Shown: one piece after another, positions 1 to 24,922 of the stretch
Position numbering within the stretch: the first letter of the stretch is position 1
Layout: the number at the start of each line of letters is the position of its first letter
Made by a program: the position numbers and the translations under genes
Assembly (NCBI GenBank): GCA_012295275.1
Contig: CM022665.1
Span: 16,271,476-16,306,475 of the forward strand
DNA: 35,000 bases
Origin: Chrysomallon squamiferum
Taxonomy: Eukaryota > Mollusca > Gastropoda > Neomphalida > Peltospiridae
Direction of reading: 5' to 3'
Notes under the pieces: model-generated
Told to the model about the DNA's origin: nothing
Databases searched by the model: none
What the model saw: only the letters and a program-made list of their open reading frames with translations

Positions 1-216
1 TGATGATGATGATGATAATAATAATAATAATAAAAATAAGAAGAATATCAACGACTACTAATGACGATGATTATGATGGTTAATAATAATAATAATAACA
101 ATAATGACAAAACGAACAGCGACATCAACAACAATAATAATATTAACAATAGCAGCAGCTAACACAATACCAACAGATATTAATAAGAAATACATCCGAC
201 TGTGTAGTGACAAAAA

Positions 217-262
<46 letters not shown>

Positions 263-393
263 TAATAATAATCATAATAATAACAATAATCAATAATAAT
301 AATAACAACAATTACAACAACAACAACAATAATTAAAAAGTAAATAAATAAATAAATGAAATGAAATAAGGTAATAATAAAGAATCAGAATTA

Positions 394-424
<31 letters not shown>

Positions 425-1316
425 AGTGAAAGAGAGAGTGAAGAAATAATACATAATTTCGTGACTGATTCAGATGATTAATGCTTACGGTTTTTTATTT
501 GCGATCAGCTCACATCCACTGTTCCCGTATCAAGAAATAACAAATAACTGTATAGATCGAAAGAATAAATAATTACTCTGTCAAGATTTTTTAGTATGGA
601 TGGCCATTCGGGTCATTACTAAGTTTTTGTGTGCGCGTCTGTAGTGATTTGCTTTCGCTGTTATTCTATATTTTTATTTTTTATTTTTTATTTTTTATTT
701 CTGTTTTGAAAAATGAATATTCAAAGTGACCAGTCGTAATCTTTAAGAATGCATGTATGTTTTTCATGGTCTGTATCGTTACTGTCATACAGGAATCGTA
801 ATAAAATTAGTGGAGATATATGTGTATAAAACAAACAAACAACAAAAATAAAGCACACACTACAAGACGAGACAAAGCAAAACAAAAATAAGCAGAAAAA
901 AAAAGATAATGATGATGATGACGATGATAATAATAATAATAATAACAACAACAACTAATAATAATAATAATAATAATAAATAAATGGAATGAAATGAAAT
1001 AAAAGAAAGAAAGGAAGAAAAAAAAAGAAAGAAAGAAAAGAAAGCAAAAATCTATAAACAAAAACAGTTATTGGAAGATTTATATACTCTTAAATGTAGT
1101 TAATCTCATCCGTACTGCTGTGTTTGTAAATGAAGGTTTTTAATGAAGACGTCAGTGTACCAGCATACATACAGGAGATGAGTTTAACCTCACTGTTGTA
1201 ACTTTTACATATGTGAATATCGTACTAACAGCGCTAATTGAAACAAGGAAGAGAGAAAAATAAGCATTGATTTTTGGATATTTAATCATTTGTCACATTC
1301 GTATTCAGTAGTCATA

Positions 1317-1366
<50 letters not shown>

Positions 1367-2040
1367 AGCATTTTTTCTACATGACTAATAATATTATTAT
1401 TATTAAACTTCTTATGCTGCTGTTGTTATTGCAGTAATGACATTGATACTGGAAGAGATGAAAACATCTTCTTCGATTACAAATTAACTATATGCTTAGT
1501 CACTGCTTTATTTCTGTGCCTTATTTTTAGCACTGCATGATCCAATTAGTGTCATCGTATTTAATAAGATCATAAACAAACTTTCTTAGGCTGTGGTGTT
1601 GTTGACTAAAACATTTTGTATGCATCGTACTCTTAACTTTTCCAGCTTGACTAAAGCGTGTTCGAGTTACCTTAGTAAGTGCGCTATTCAATAAAAAACG
1701 TAGAACTACTTCAAATGCACATTAGGTTAAAAACAACAAAAAATGTTTATAGTAGGTAGGAAAAGTTCACGTAAAATATCAAACAGTGGAATAAGAGAAA
1801 ATAACAAAACGAATGGTTGAGATATAGATAACTTCATTTTTGTTTTCTTTCTTTTTTAATTATTTAAAAAAATGTATTTATTTATTTATGGCTCTAGCTT
1901 ATTAAAAAAAAAATTTGTCTTTGTAACAGTATGCAGAGTAAAAATCCGAATGAATCTTTTAAACGACAAACATGAATGTATATATGTATTTTAGTATTTG
2001 AATATTTTCTGTCTGAATAGGCTCTGCACATAGACAGTAT
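1..2040. repeat. AT-rich intergenic DNA with trinucleotide, (GA)n and (CA)n arrays
   Basis: 1-350 is degenerate (GAT)/(AAT)/(AAC); 398-424 (GA)n; 900-985 (GAT)/(AAT)/(AAC); 985-1048 GAAA-rich purine run; 1317-1367 (CA)n. I see no exon or RNA gene in the rest; apparent frames translate the repeats. Confidence 0.75.
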
Positions 2041-2185
2041 TCGGGAACGCACTGGCGTAGGAGGACAAAGTCCAATCACGACCTGACAAACCATGTTAGG
2101 TGTGGCTGACGAGACTCGAACGTATGGCAGCCATTCGCCCGCACTCCGAAGTGCTCAGTAACCAAGGGTAACCATCGTTCCGCAC
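2041..2185 (-). mobile_element. Possible tRNA-derived SINE fragment
   Basis: On the minus strand ACGTTCGAGTCTCG resembles a pol III B box (GGTTCGANTCC), with a GATGGTTACCCTTGG segment about 50 bases upstream in A-box position and a GCACT-TCGG-AGTGC hairpin between. It is GC-richer than its surroundings. No full cloverleaf folds by eye, so it is not called a tRNA gene. Confidence 0.3.
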
Positions 2186-2219
2186 AAAGTAAGTCGTTCA
2201 TTTGTCTTTCGTTATTTTT

Positions 2220-2570
2220 GAATGTGTATGCATGTATGTATGTATGTATGTATGTATGTATATGTATGTGTGTGTGTGTTTTTATATGTATGTATGTATG
2301 AATGAATGTATCTATCTATGTTTATATGAATGTATGTATATATAGGAGTGTATGTGTATGTGCGTGCTATGCATGTGTGTATATACGTATGTATGTACGT
2401 ATGTGTGTGTGTTCATGAATAGTGATTACGATGTTGTTAACAGGGATGGTGATGATCGTAATAATAATAATGATGATGACGATGATAAAATACGACGTTC
2501 ACTACTACTACAACTAACAATAACAATGATAATGCTGATGATAATACTAATAATAATAATCGTGATTATG

Positions 2571-2603
<33 letters not shown>

Positions 2604-2627
2604 GTAATAATAATAAATAAATAAATA
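2220..2627. repeat. (TATG)n/(TG)n array followed by (AAT)/(GAT) array
   Basis: 2227-2420 alternates TATG, TG and GAATGTAT units; 2456-2627 is (AAT)n with GAT variants. Open frames here are low-complexity translations. Confidence 0.85.
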
Positions 2628-2639
2628 ATAAAATATGCA

Positions 2640-4775
2640 CACACTGTATGATAAAGATGTATGTTCTATATATATATATATCCACGAATACTTACATCTG
2701 CCATCCAGTCTGTTATATTTTCGACTCCTTTCCCATTCAGTGTTCACGATCTTCCACTTCTTGTCAGTTTAGTCTGGCTTATTGCGAATTCATAGATTTC
2801 TGTCACACGAGTTCTTGCCTGAAAACCTGAACCACTCGGTTAGAAAAATCGAGATTCAGGTATCATCCTTAGTAAGAAACGAATTTAACTTGAGACAAAA
2901 CCAACAGCGAGTGTTCTCGAAGTAAAAATACTTGAGTGCAAGCAAAAAAATATTATGTATCATTACTGTTAAGAATCGTTATGACTTCATCACAGATATC
3001 GCCGAACTAAGTATTCTAACCTGTTTAATAACGAAGCTGGAACAAAAGATTTGATGACTCGAGATTTTACAATAGTTGCTCTTCCTCTGTCTTTAAATCT
3101 GTAACGATTTTGGGTTTTGTTGACATGAATATCGTTTTTTCAGCGGATATTACAAAAATTGTTTTTAATAACTCGTGGAAAGATGGGTGGTTGTTGTTGT
3201 TGTTGTTGTTATTATTATTATTATTATTAATCGAATTTTTATTCTTAAATCTTTATTTATACTTCATTTGCTTTCATGATTTTTGGTTATTGTTTTTTTT
3301 AAATAATATTATTTATTTATCTTTCGAAAACAAGTTAGCGGAAATCCAATTTCAAGTATAAACAACCTGACTTGAAATTGAAAATAATTATGTCGAATTC
3401 AGTTTTCTAGGGACACTAATATAGAAAATAAGTAATTACACATAAACACATAATTCTTTCGTACATAAATAACGATGACTTTAACATAGGTTTTATTTCT
3501 GTACTTTATAAAAAAAAAAAATATTATTATTTTTTGTATTTCCTTTAATGAAGAATTATTTTCGGTTAAGAAAGACTATTTACATAGACAAAATTGTAAA
3601 GCTTTTCAGTAATCGATATTTACAATGAATTAAAATTACTTGCTTACAGAGTATATAGAGCGGTTCGTTTAATGAATGTTCAGCAAAGTCATTTATACGC
3701 AGATACGTACGAGCGTGTGTATGTGTCTGTTTGTATGTGTCTACTTGTATATGTGTGTATATGTGTGTATATGTATGTATATATGTGTATATGCGTGTGT
3801 ATATGCATGTTTGTGTGTATGTCTCTCTCAATGTGTGTGTGTACAGTGGACTCACTTGGGACCAATGAGATATGCCGTTTTAGACTGAGTGTTAGATTAT
3901 AAAGGATAAAATGACAATAAACTGTTACAGGTGTTACAGCTAAACGTCTGCGTGTCACTTAAGAAACGGTCTGTCAATGATGACTACGTTTTTCTTTGTT
4001 TTTCTTTTTTTTTTTCCTCTGTCATGGCCTCCGTGTTTAACATGGGTTGCAAAAGTCATTATACGAAAGTTCGGTCATTAGGTCATTGTGTGTATCCATT
4101 CATTTTTTAATTTGTTCGTCGTTACTCTCTGCCGAAATGATGTTTTTTGTACAATTGCCGATAATGGTCATTATATTTTAAAACGTTAGATATTGTCTGT
4201 CTTCGTATTATAAACTGCATAGCCAAGGTTCTTGCAATTTTTTTTTTAAAAAGTTCTTCTTCTTAAATATATCATCTGGAACTTGAAAGTATTTATACAT
4301 TTTGCCTCCATTTTGTCCAACGATCACGTGAACATATTCTGCAATCGGCCAGCGGGCTTCCGTTATTTCTAGCAAATTATATTTTTTAATAAATCATGTG
4401 ATCAGCTGTACAAATAACTGCAAAAATGCACTGTTTTACTGTTGTGATTACAGTTTGACAATAAACACAGTCTTTTAAACTAGTATACAAATTAAATTAA
4501 TTGAGATGGAATATGATAAAGACTGTACAGAATTACATGTACAGTAAAGATTACAATTAACAAACCAACTTAAGTAGAGGTCCGAGACTGGAGAAAGCAG
4601 GCTGCAAGCAATTATAAACAAACATTAGAATAACATTTTGTTGAATAATTTTATGACTTAGAAACATCGATGTATACACGTAGATGCTTAATCTTATGTG
4701 TGTGACAATGGCTTGATTATGTTGTATTGTCTTATTTCGCTTTTACAAAACCTCGCTTCAGCCTAATGTGTCTAG
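2640..4775. other. Non-coding AT-rich DNA, no gene recognised
   Basis: Holds (TTG)/(TTA) at 3189-3229 and a TATG/GTGT array at 3714-3845. Unique parts around 2690-2830 and 4020-4370 have balanced composition but no family I recognise. Confidence 0.5.
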
Positions 4776-4860
4776 AGCAGGGGTGCGCAAACTTTCTGAT
4801 CTCACAGGCCGCAGCTCTTGAACTTCACTGGCACTACAAATTGTACGTAAAATCGGAAAG
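4776..4860 (+). mobile_element. hAT-type transposon terminus (partial)
   Basis: CAGGGGTGCGCAAACTTTCT followed by a GGCCGCAG segment matches the general form of hAT terminal inverted repeats (CAGGGGTNNNCAAACTTT...GGGCC). GTCTAGAG precedes it and could be an 8-bp target-site copy. I did not find the partner terminus or a transposase frame, so only this end is claimed; the element may extend toward about 5560. Confidence 0.4.
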
Positions 4861-6125
4861 CGTAACATAAATGATTTTCCATAATTTTCTAACAATGAAT
4901 CTCTGTGACTTAAAATGCTGCGTATAAATAATGGGTGCGTCTACACGTTTCCATGAGAATTGACTTCACCCCTCTATGGTTCCCATTAAAGTCAAGATAA
5001 AACAGTTATTAATATTGTTTATTACTTTTATTAAATAACAACTTTAAAACTGTCGGATCTAAAAATGAACACTGGACGCCTTGTTGTGTACGGCATCTGA
5101 CAGACGTAGGAAAGTCACGTTGTATGTGTGTTTTATACTGACAAGCAGTATCGTGATAATTCAAACGAGACGTTAAATGTGATGAGATGACAGCCTTCCC
5201 ACGGCCACACGTTGGCGTTTTCAGTTTGCTCTGCTATTGCGACACATTCAGTAAGCCAGTGCAAAACGTGCGCCATACTTATTTACGCAGACTTCTGATT
5301 TTTGCCTCTAAATCTAAATGAGAGAATTCACTTAGGTATCAGCAGACACTAATAATAATCTTGTTCATTTAGCTGCATAACGTCACTGTTTATTAAGCGT
5401 TCAAAGAAGAGCGATCACTTCTCTCACGCGGTAGCCTAATTACGTGAAAATTACCGGTATTGATCGTTTTTGCGAAATTGTGTGACGATGTCGACAAAAC
5501 TAATTCGTACTATACAAGTTGTTCTTTTGGCAATAAATATCAATGATAAATAGATTTAGAGATGAATATTTTCATCTTCATTTAAAAAAAAAAAACAGAA
5601 GAGTATCCCTATTTTCTTAATGTATACCAAACTTATTTATCCACTTATTTACAATTATAAATGTATTTTTGTGAATCTCTATTTGCAGTGGAATTTAGTC
5701 TGTTTCAATAGTCACACACTGTATGCAGTAATTATCACAAATATAATACAGAACTACACATAAAAATAATCACAGAATGGGGAAACAAAACATATTCAGA
5801 AATCCGGGTTAGTCAAAGGCTGCTTTCGCAAAGTCCACTATATATATAAAAATATATTACAAAATCTTATATATATATATAGTTTAAGTTTAACCCCGGA
5901 CACTGGTTATTCAGTTACAAACCTCTTGCTGGGAGAAATCGAGGGTGTTAGAGAAATGATAACAATAAATAAAATCAGAGCGATGAAGGTCGATAGCAAG
6001 TACATTAAGAAAATAAAACGTATAAGAAAGAAAATTCGATTACAAAATGTTAACTAAACAATCAATGCGAGCAGAGTGTATGAACTAAATGATTAAAAAT
6101 ATACCATAAATAAATAATAAAGAAA
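4861..6125. other. Unassigned unique DNA beyond the hAT-like end
   Basis: Mixed composition and multiple stops in all frames. The 5040-5460 stretch may belong to the same decayed transposon. (TA)n at 5866-5881 is the only clear repeat. Confidence 0.4.
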
Positions 6126-6380
6126 TCAAAATATGAAATTAAAAGAAGGAAGGAAAGAATGAGACAAAGGAAATAAAAGATAGAAAGAAAAGAAAGAAAG
6201 ATAGAAATATAGAAAAGAAAGAAGGAAGGAAAAAAGAAAAGAACAAATATAGAAACAACTTAAAGAAAGAACGAAAAGAAAGAAGGAATAAAAATATAAA
6301 TAAGTAAAGAAACTGAAAGAAGAAAACAGAGAATACTGACTGAAGAGAAAATAAATAAATAAAAGCTGCTGATGACAAAA
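6126..6380 (+). repeat. GAAA-rich polypurine tract
   Basis: About 250 bp almost entirely A and G on the plus strand with GAAA and GAAGG units. The overlapping long minus frame is just its Phe/Leu/Ser-rich complement. Confidence 0.8.
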
Positions 6381-6516
6381 CACAGAAACTAAACAGAATA
6401 ACTGAGACGAGCAGTTCAGATTCCTAATACTTTATTATCTTCATCTTACCTGTCAGTGTCACGTTCACGATATACTGTTCTAATAAACTATTGTCAGACA
6501 CGCTTAAAATGTTCTA

Positions 6517-6558
6517 GTGTGTGTGTGTGTGTATATACACACACACACACACACACAC
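6517..6558. repeat. (GT)n-ATAT-(AC)n perfect palindrome
   Basis: Arms of 18 bp centred at 6534/6535 are exact complements; the AC arm runs on to 6558. Alternating purine-pyrimidine throughout. Confidence 0.85.
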
Positions 6559-6742
6559 AAACATAAATACATACATACATATACATACATATATATCCCA
6601 CAAAAAAATAGATGCACGCAGAAGTGAAGATAGACAAAGAACGGCGTGCTTCTGGAGCAGTGATAATTAACCTCGGTTAATGAGCAATTTGTTTTGAAGG
6701 GTGTCTGGATGGTCGAACGGTAAAATCGCCAAAATAGAATAT

Positions 6743-6771
6743 GATGTGGATGTGGATGTGGATGTGGATGT
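6743..6771 (+). repeat. (GATGTG)n hexanucleotide
   Basis: Five near-perfect GATGTG units. Nothing coding around it. Confidence 0.85.
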
Positions 6772-7091
6772 TACCGATGTTTATTTTCGTTACGTAATGA
6801 AGCTCATTTCATCGTGCAAATTCTATCGACAACAAACAAGGTACCTCCTTGTCCCTCTCGTCTTAATGAATGAATAAACTAATGTACAAAACAAAGAAAG
6901 ACAAAATGGACGTGAAAAGAGGTAATAAAGCTCAACCATGCATTTATTGAAAATGATATATATTACAAAATATTTTATTGATGCATTCAGCACATATGAT
7001 GTCACACACATTATCAAGTGCCATATAGATAATGAGAAAGGGGAAAATGTACTTCAACGTTTTTGTTCTTAATTAACAACAAAGTATCTTA

Positions 7092-7365
7092 TGTGCGTAC
7101 CTTTCCATAAACCAGACAGTATAAACCACAGTCTTTGACTGACCCTTTGTTCTGCAGGACTGAGACGAGTGGACCAAAGGACGCACCATGGACGATCGAT
7201 CCAGCAGCTCGACACTCTCGACTCGTCTAGCTAGCCTACTGCCCTCTCCTACTCTCGAAACCAATCACCAGTTGAAAAGATTTAGTTTTAGGACAAACCA
7301 ATGTCGCTGCCATGAACTAGGGTGTGCGGTTTCTTGGATCGATTTTCAAATGTCTTAGATCGATA
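7092..7365. other. GC-richer, CpG-containing patch of unknown origin
   Basis: It stands out from AT-rich flanks by balanced composition and many CG dinucleotides. On the plus strand, GCACCATGGAC at 7188 opens a 57-codon frame to a TAG near 7360, preceded by an acceptor-like CTTTGTTCTGCAG. The minus strand is open for 63 codons across the same place. No family recognised; it may be an old insertion or a stray exon. Confidence 0.3.
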
Positions 7366-7380
7366 TCGGGTTTAAATTAG

Positions 7381-8874
7381 CGACTAATTCGATACATTAT
7401 AATCACAAACTCTAATGAAGGATCAAGGGCAATAAATCACTTGTACTTTACCTTAAGTCGTCAGTTCATTGAAAAACTGTATTTTTAGAAACTGTGGGAG
7501 GGGTGAACTTTTATGCTTATTGTCAAATTGATTGATACATCGATATTCGTCTTCAATTGTTAATTAATCGGGGATACATACATATGCGCATTTATACATA
7601 AATTTATAACATACGTACATACATTCATTCACATATACATACATACATACATATATATACATACATATAAATATTTATATATACAAATTCACACACACAT
7701 TTATACATACATATATGCACATATACACACGAAAGAGGTAAATTAGATTTCATATACTATTGATTCTTTTCATCTTCAAAAAACATAATATAATATGTCA
7801 AACTTCTGTTTATCAATACCCACGAAACAAAAAAAACAAACAAAAATATCCTATATAAATAGGTCTTTTGAGATAATAAAATAACATGTTAACCTTTATC
7901 ATTTCATCACAGACAATAGTAAATCTTGCGAACAAAAGATTATCATTTAAAGCTCTTTGACTTAAAGTCCATAATCGTTATTCTGCTACTGATGTAACAA
8001 ATAACAGTCTAAGAAAAATTATTATACTGTTCGTGACATATACGATCGTTAAAATGATTTCGTGGTGTATTACTTTTCAATTATCATGATCGTAAAAGCT
8101 TGTATTATTAATTTTATACCGATTAATCTACTTAAAACCTGTTTGCTGTACTAAAATATATTTCCTTTGTATAATATTACTTGAAACACGAATATTATTA
8201 AACTCTATACATCTTTTATGACTTTACCTTTTATTATAATGGCTAAGTTATGAAACTAAAATATTTCAGATAGCTTCGTTGGTTTCCTACCTAGGTCTGT
8301 CGTAACATTGTTACATTTGGAAACGAAATAGAGATACCAGTGTTCGTTGTTTTACGACTGTTGAAACGAAAAGAAATTTTTACGTAATAACGTATCTGTA
8401 TTGTTTGTTTATTATTATTATTATTTTTAAACATTATGCATTTGTTTAGATCTTTCAGTTTGAATTCTCTTAAATTTATATGATAACTATTTAACACACG
8501 CATATTCATTTACACATGCAAGTAGAAAAAATAGAAATAGATAAACATACATAACGTACATAAAAAGAAAAAACACAAACTGCACGCATGCAATTATACC
8601 ATACATAAAAAAAATATATGAAAAAATAATAATAAATAATAAAAGCCCAGGATAATATTACAAGAAGTAATACTTAAACATAATATAAGATTATAAACCA
8701 AGGCTAACTTCAGTAAATACCACATTTCATTATTGTTAACAAAACTAATTCGCGGCTCTATTTGGATTTCTCATATAGAACAAACACAGCACGTATTCAG
8801 ATATTTTATTGTCATAAAAACCACGTGTAATATGTAATCACTGGATCATATACACATACAAATTAACGTATATA

Positions 8875-8942
<68 letters not shown>

Positions 8943-9301
8943 ATGTGTACATAAACGTGCATTGTAATCAAAGATACATGTCTAACAAATCAAATCTTAC
9001 ACAAGAATAATCACGTGCATGTACTGATTTGTTGCTATTGTTTAATAATAAAGGGATATTAAGATATTTATAGGGAACGTCAGCAGCAAATAAATTCAAC
9101 GAGCAGTAGCTGCAGCAGTAATATCGACAAAAGGAACAATAACAACAGCAGCAACAACAATTACCGAGCTTACTGGAACCATGGTAATGGATATTTATAT
9201 AATTCATGATTAACTCATAATCAGCTGGGGTTTTTTTTCTTCCGTTTTTCTTTCCCGCTTTCGATTTCTTTCTTAATAATATTTGTTTAACGACAGCCAA
9301 G

Positions 9302-9338
<37 letters not shown>

Positions 9339-10010
9339 CGACATTTGTGACTTTGTATAATAATAAAAATAACAACAATAACAACAACAATAATAGTAAT
9401 AATAGTAGTAGTAGTATAAGACGTAGTAGTAATAATAACAGTAGTAAATAGTAATAAGAAGAAAAAGAAGATGTCAAAAAATATTAAGAAAACGAATACG
9501 AAGAAATAAAACTGAAATGCAGTCTTTATTTATTTTCTGAATTGACATATCAGGAAAGTTATTTACGTTCTGTCTAGCTATGTGGCAAAAAACTTGTTTA
9601 GGAAACATTCGAAACCAAATGTTATAAATATAGACTATTTATATATATTCTAAATTATAAATATTATAACTCAGAATTCAAAATATATCATACAGACTTT
9701 GATTTAGAAACATTCATAAGGAAAATGAATAACATTGCAACTCTAGGCATGCGTTTGCTTAATGAAGTCATAATTAACAAACATTCTGCTGACATCCAGC
9801 ACTCTAAACAACGCTCCTTTAGAATCTGATGTTAATGTCGCCAAATAAAGTTATACAAAGCTGAGAACATTCTAAAATCAAATAAACAATTTTGTATACG
9901 CGCACGCTATCTTACGACGTTCAAATTCACGTTTATAACCAAAATTTATGGTAAATTTTATTTTTATTATTATTATTTTTTTTTTTTCATTAATGATGCT
10001 ATTTTGAGTA
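7381..10010. repeat. AT-rich downstream flank of receptor A with several arrays
   Basis: 7575-7735 (CATA)n; 8869-8941 (TA)n then (TG)n; 9305-9333 a run of 29 A; 9357-9475 (AAT)/(AAC)/(TAG) mix. No third receptor copy: none of the exon sequences of A or B recurs here. Confidence 0.65.
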
Positions 10011-10011
10011 T

Positions 10012-10042
10012 TTTATTCTAAGATAGAGTAGACTGTTTTATT
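10012..10042 (-). terminator. Likely poly(A) signals of receptor A
   Basis: Two AATAAA hexamers on the minus strand, at 10042-10037 and 10017-10012, lie about 240-270 bases after the TGA. The motif is plain; use is inferred from position. Confidence 0.5.
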
Positions 10043-10123
10043 CAGCTGGGAAAGACTTTTACTACTTTAATTTTAAGATAAAGCTACAGAGGAAACTAAG
10101 CCGCTGTCTGCATATAACAGCCA

Positions 10124-10217
10124 GTGTCACATTCAAGAGATTTGTCTGGTCACATTCAAAGAGTGTCTGGCGACTTTCAAGAGAATGTCAGGTCACATTC
10201 ACGAGATTGTCTGGCGA
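10124..10217 (-). repeat. 21-22 bp imperfect minisatellite in the receptor A 3'UTR
   Basis: Four to five imperfect units with GTCTGG-type starts at 10144, 10165, 10187 and 10209 and a shared TCACATTCAAGAGA core. It lies between the TGA and the likely poly(A) signals, so it should be in the mRNA. No counterpart was seen after copy B. Confidence 0.7.
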
Positions 10218-10282
10218 AATATTTGTTGGATGTTCAACACACGGTGTTGTGGATGATGTCGTTTGTGTGTTCAGTGTTTTGG

Positions 10283-21030
<10,748 letters not shown>

Positions 21031-21036
<6 letters not shown>

Positions 21037-21067
21037 TATCTAATCTTCAAATGTAACATACCCTCGC
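21031..21067 (-). CDS. Receptor A exon 1: 5'UTR plus start codon (Met-Lys)
   Basis: Minus-strand exon between an acceptor TTTGTTTCAG and a donor GTTAGT. Coding is only the last six bases, ATG AAG at 21036-21031, in phase 0 with exon 2. Exon 2 alone has an in-frame TGA upstream and no Met, so a start from another exon is needed. Joining this one gives MKQFVLIHYTIFLTL, a good signal peptide. An in-frame TAG precedes the ATG. The acceptor implies at least one more 5'UTR exon upstream, which I could not place. Confidence 0.75.
21037..21059 (-). promoter_or_regulatory. Upstream ORF whose stop overlaps the receptor A start codon
   Basis: An ATG at 21059 opens a seven-codon frame (M-L-H-L-K-I-R) ending in TAA at 21038-21036. 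The final A of this stop is the first base of the receptor ATG, giving TAATG. Such overlapping uORFs usually lower main-frame initiation and allow termination-reinitiation. The sequence is plain; translational control is inference. Confidence 0.5.
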
Positions 21068-21103
21068 CTGAAACAAAAATCTTACATTGTTAAACTTGTA
21101 ATC

Positions 21104-21606
21104 AATACGGATGAATAATCAACTAGCATATATATGTGTGTGTGTGTGTGTGTGTGTAATATTATATAACATAATACAATACAATGCAATATATTATACT
21201 ATACAATAATGTAATATAATATTACATTACATAACACAATAAAATATAATACAATATAATATAATATAATATAATATAATATAAAATAATATGAATTTCC
21301 AAACATAAAAAGAAAAAATCTGGTATACGGATGAATAATCGACTAGCATATTGACGTTTATCGTGCAGAATTTTGTGTGTGTTTAATATTATATAACATA
21401 ATGCAATACAATATAATACTACATAATATAGTTTAATATATTATAATTGTTCTATCATATATATTTAATATATATGCATGTATGTATATATACTAGTATA
21501 TGCGTGTGTGTGTTTGTGTGTCTGTGTATATACTATTACATAACATAATACAGTACAATATAATATAATATAATATAATATAATATAATATAATATAATA
21601 TAATAT
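21104..21606. repeat. Compound tandem repeat upstream of receptor A exon 1
   Basis: A unit of ATACGGATGAATAATC, ACTAGCATA, (GT)n, AATATTATATAACATAAT and (AATAT)n occurs at 21104-21290 and again, diverged, at 21334-21440. A partial third copy (GT-rich, then ATTACATAACATAATAC and AATAT) is at 21500-21606. It lies within 550 bp upstream of exon 1. Confidence 0.75.
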
Positions 21607-24000
<2,394 letters not shown>

Positions 24001-24265
24001 ATTATATTATATTATATTATATTATATTATATTATATTATATTATATTATATTATATTATGTTATGTTATGTTATATTATGTTATGTTATGTTATGTTAT
24101 ATTATATTATATTATGTTATGTTATATTATGTTATGTTATGTTATATTATATTATATTATGTTATGTTATGTTATATGATATTATATTATATTATGTTAT
24201 GTCATATTATATTATATTACATTGTATTATATTATATTATGTTATATTATATTATATTCTATTAT
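24001..24265. repeat. (ATATT)n/(ATGTT)n pentanucleotide satellite
   Basis: Starts as pure ATATT, then mixes ATGTT and ATTAC variants in runs. It is the reverse complement of the (AATAT)n arrays at 21240-21290 and 21550-21606. Confidence 0.92.
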
Positions 24266-24568
24266 ACTGTTTATTCATTCGTTCATTCATTTATGATTTA
24301 TTTATTTCTACTATGAACAAATACTTTCAAATTTATTCACACCTAGATTATAGATATTTTTAGATGCACATAAATATAACAGACTACAGACATCACTTCC
24401 TCCATAAGAAGAAATATTCCTGATACAACACAAAATCATACTTATAAGGTCTCCTGTATGTAACTTGAAACGTCGCTTTACAGGTTACGTATCTTCAAAA
24501 CCGGTAGCACATCTGACTTTTTAGACTGAGTAGACAAATAGTAACAGAAAAATATTAATAGTGCATTG

Positions 24569-24699
<131 letters not shown>

Positions 24700-24889
24700 G
24701 TCTGGCATTCGATCTGTCTTTCTCGCTTTCTCTCTCTCACACTTTGCGAACACATAAACACAGTCATAATAACCAACAATATTAACAAAACTTGATAAAA
24801 CTGATTTTGACCATAGTTTCTTGAAAAGGAAAGGTGAAATATTTGTATCCATTAAAAACACAGGTATTTACATATTTATTTATTACACA

Positions 24890-24920
24890 GTAATTTTTAT
24901 TGTATTTATTTATTTATTTA

Positions 24921-24922
<2 letters not shown>
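24890..24922 (-). terminator. Likely poly(A) signals of receptor B
   Basis: Minus strand reads TAATAAATAAATAAATAAA directly from the stop codon, then another AATAAA about 20 bases on. The first hexamer (24922-24917) shares bases with the stop. A very short 3'UTR is possible. Confidence 0.45.

Noticed and set aside
6690-6770. tRNA gene suggested by GGATGGTCGAACGGTAAAAT
   Set aside because: Only an A-box-like segment; no B box or cloverleaf follows, and a hexanucleotide repeat takes its place.
1-10000. A third receptor copy downstream of A
   Set aside because: None of the receptor exon sequences recurs in this part on either strand.
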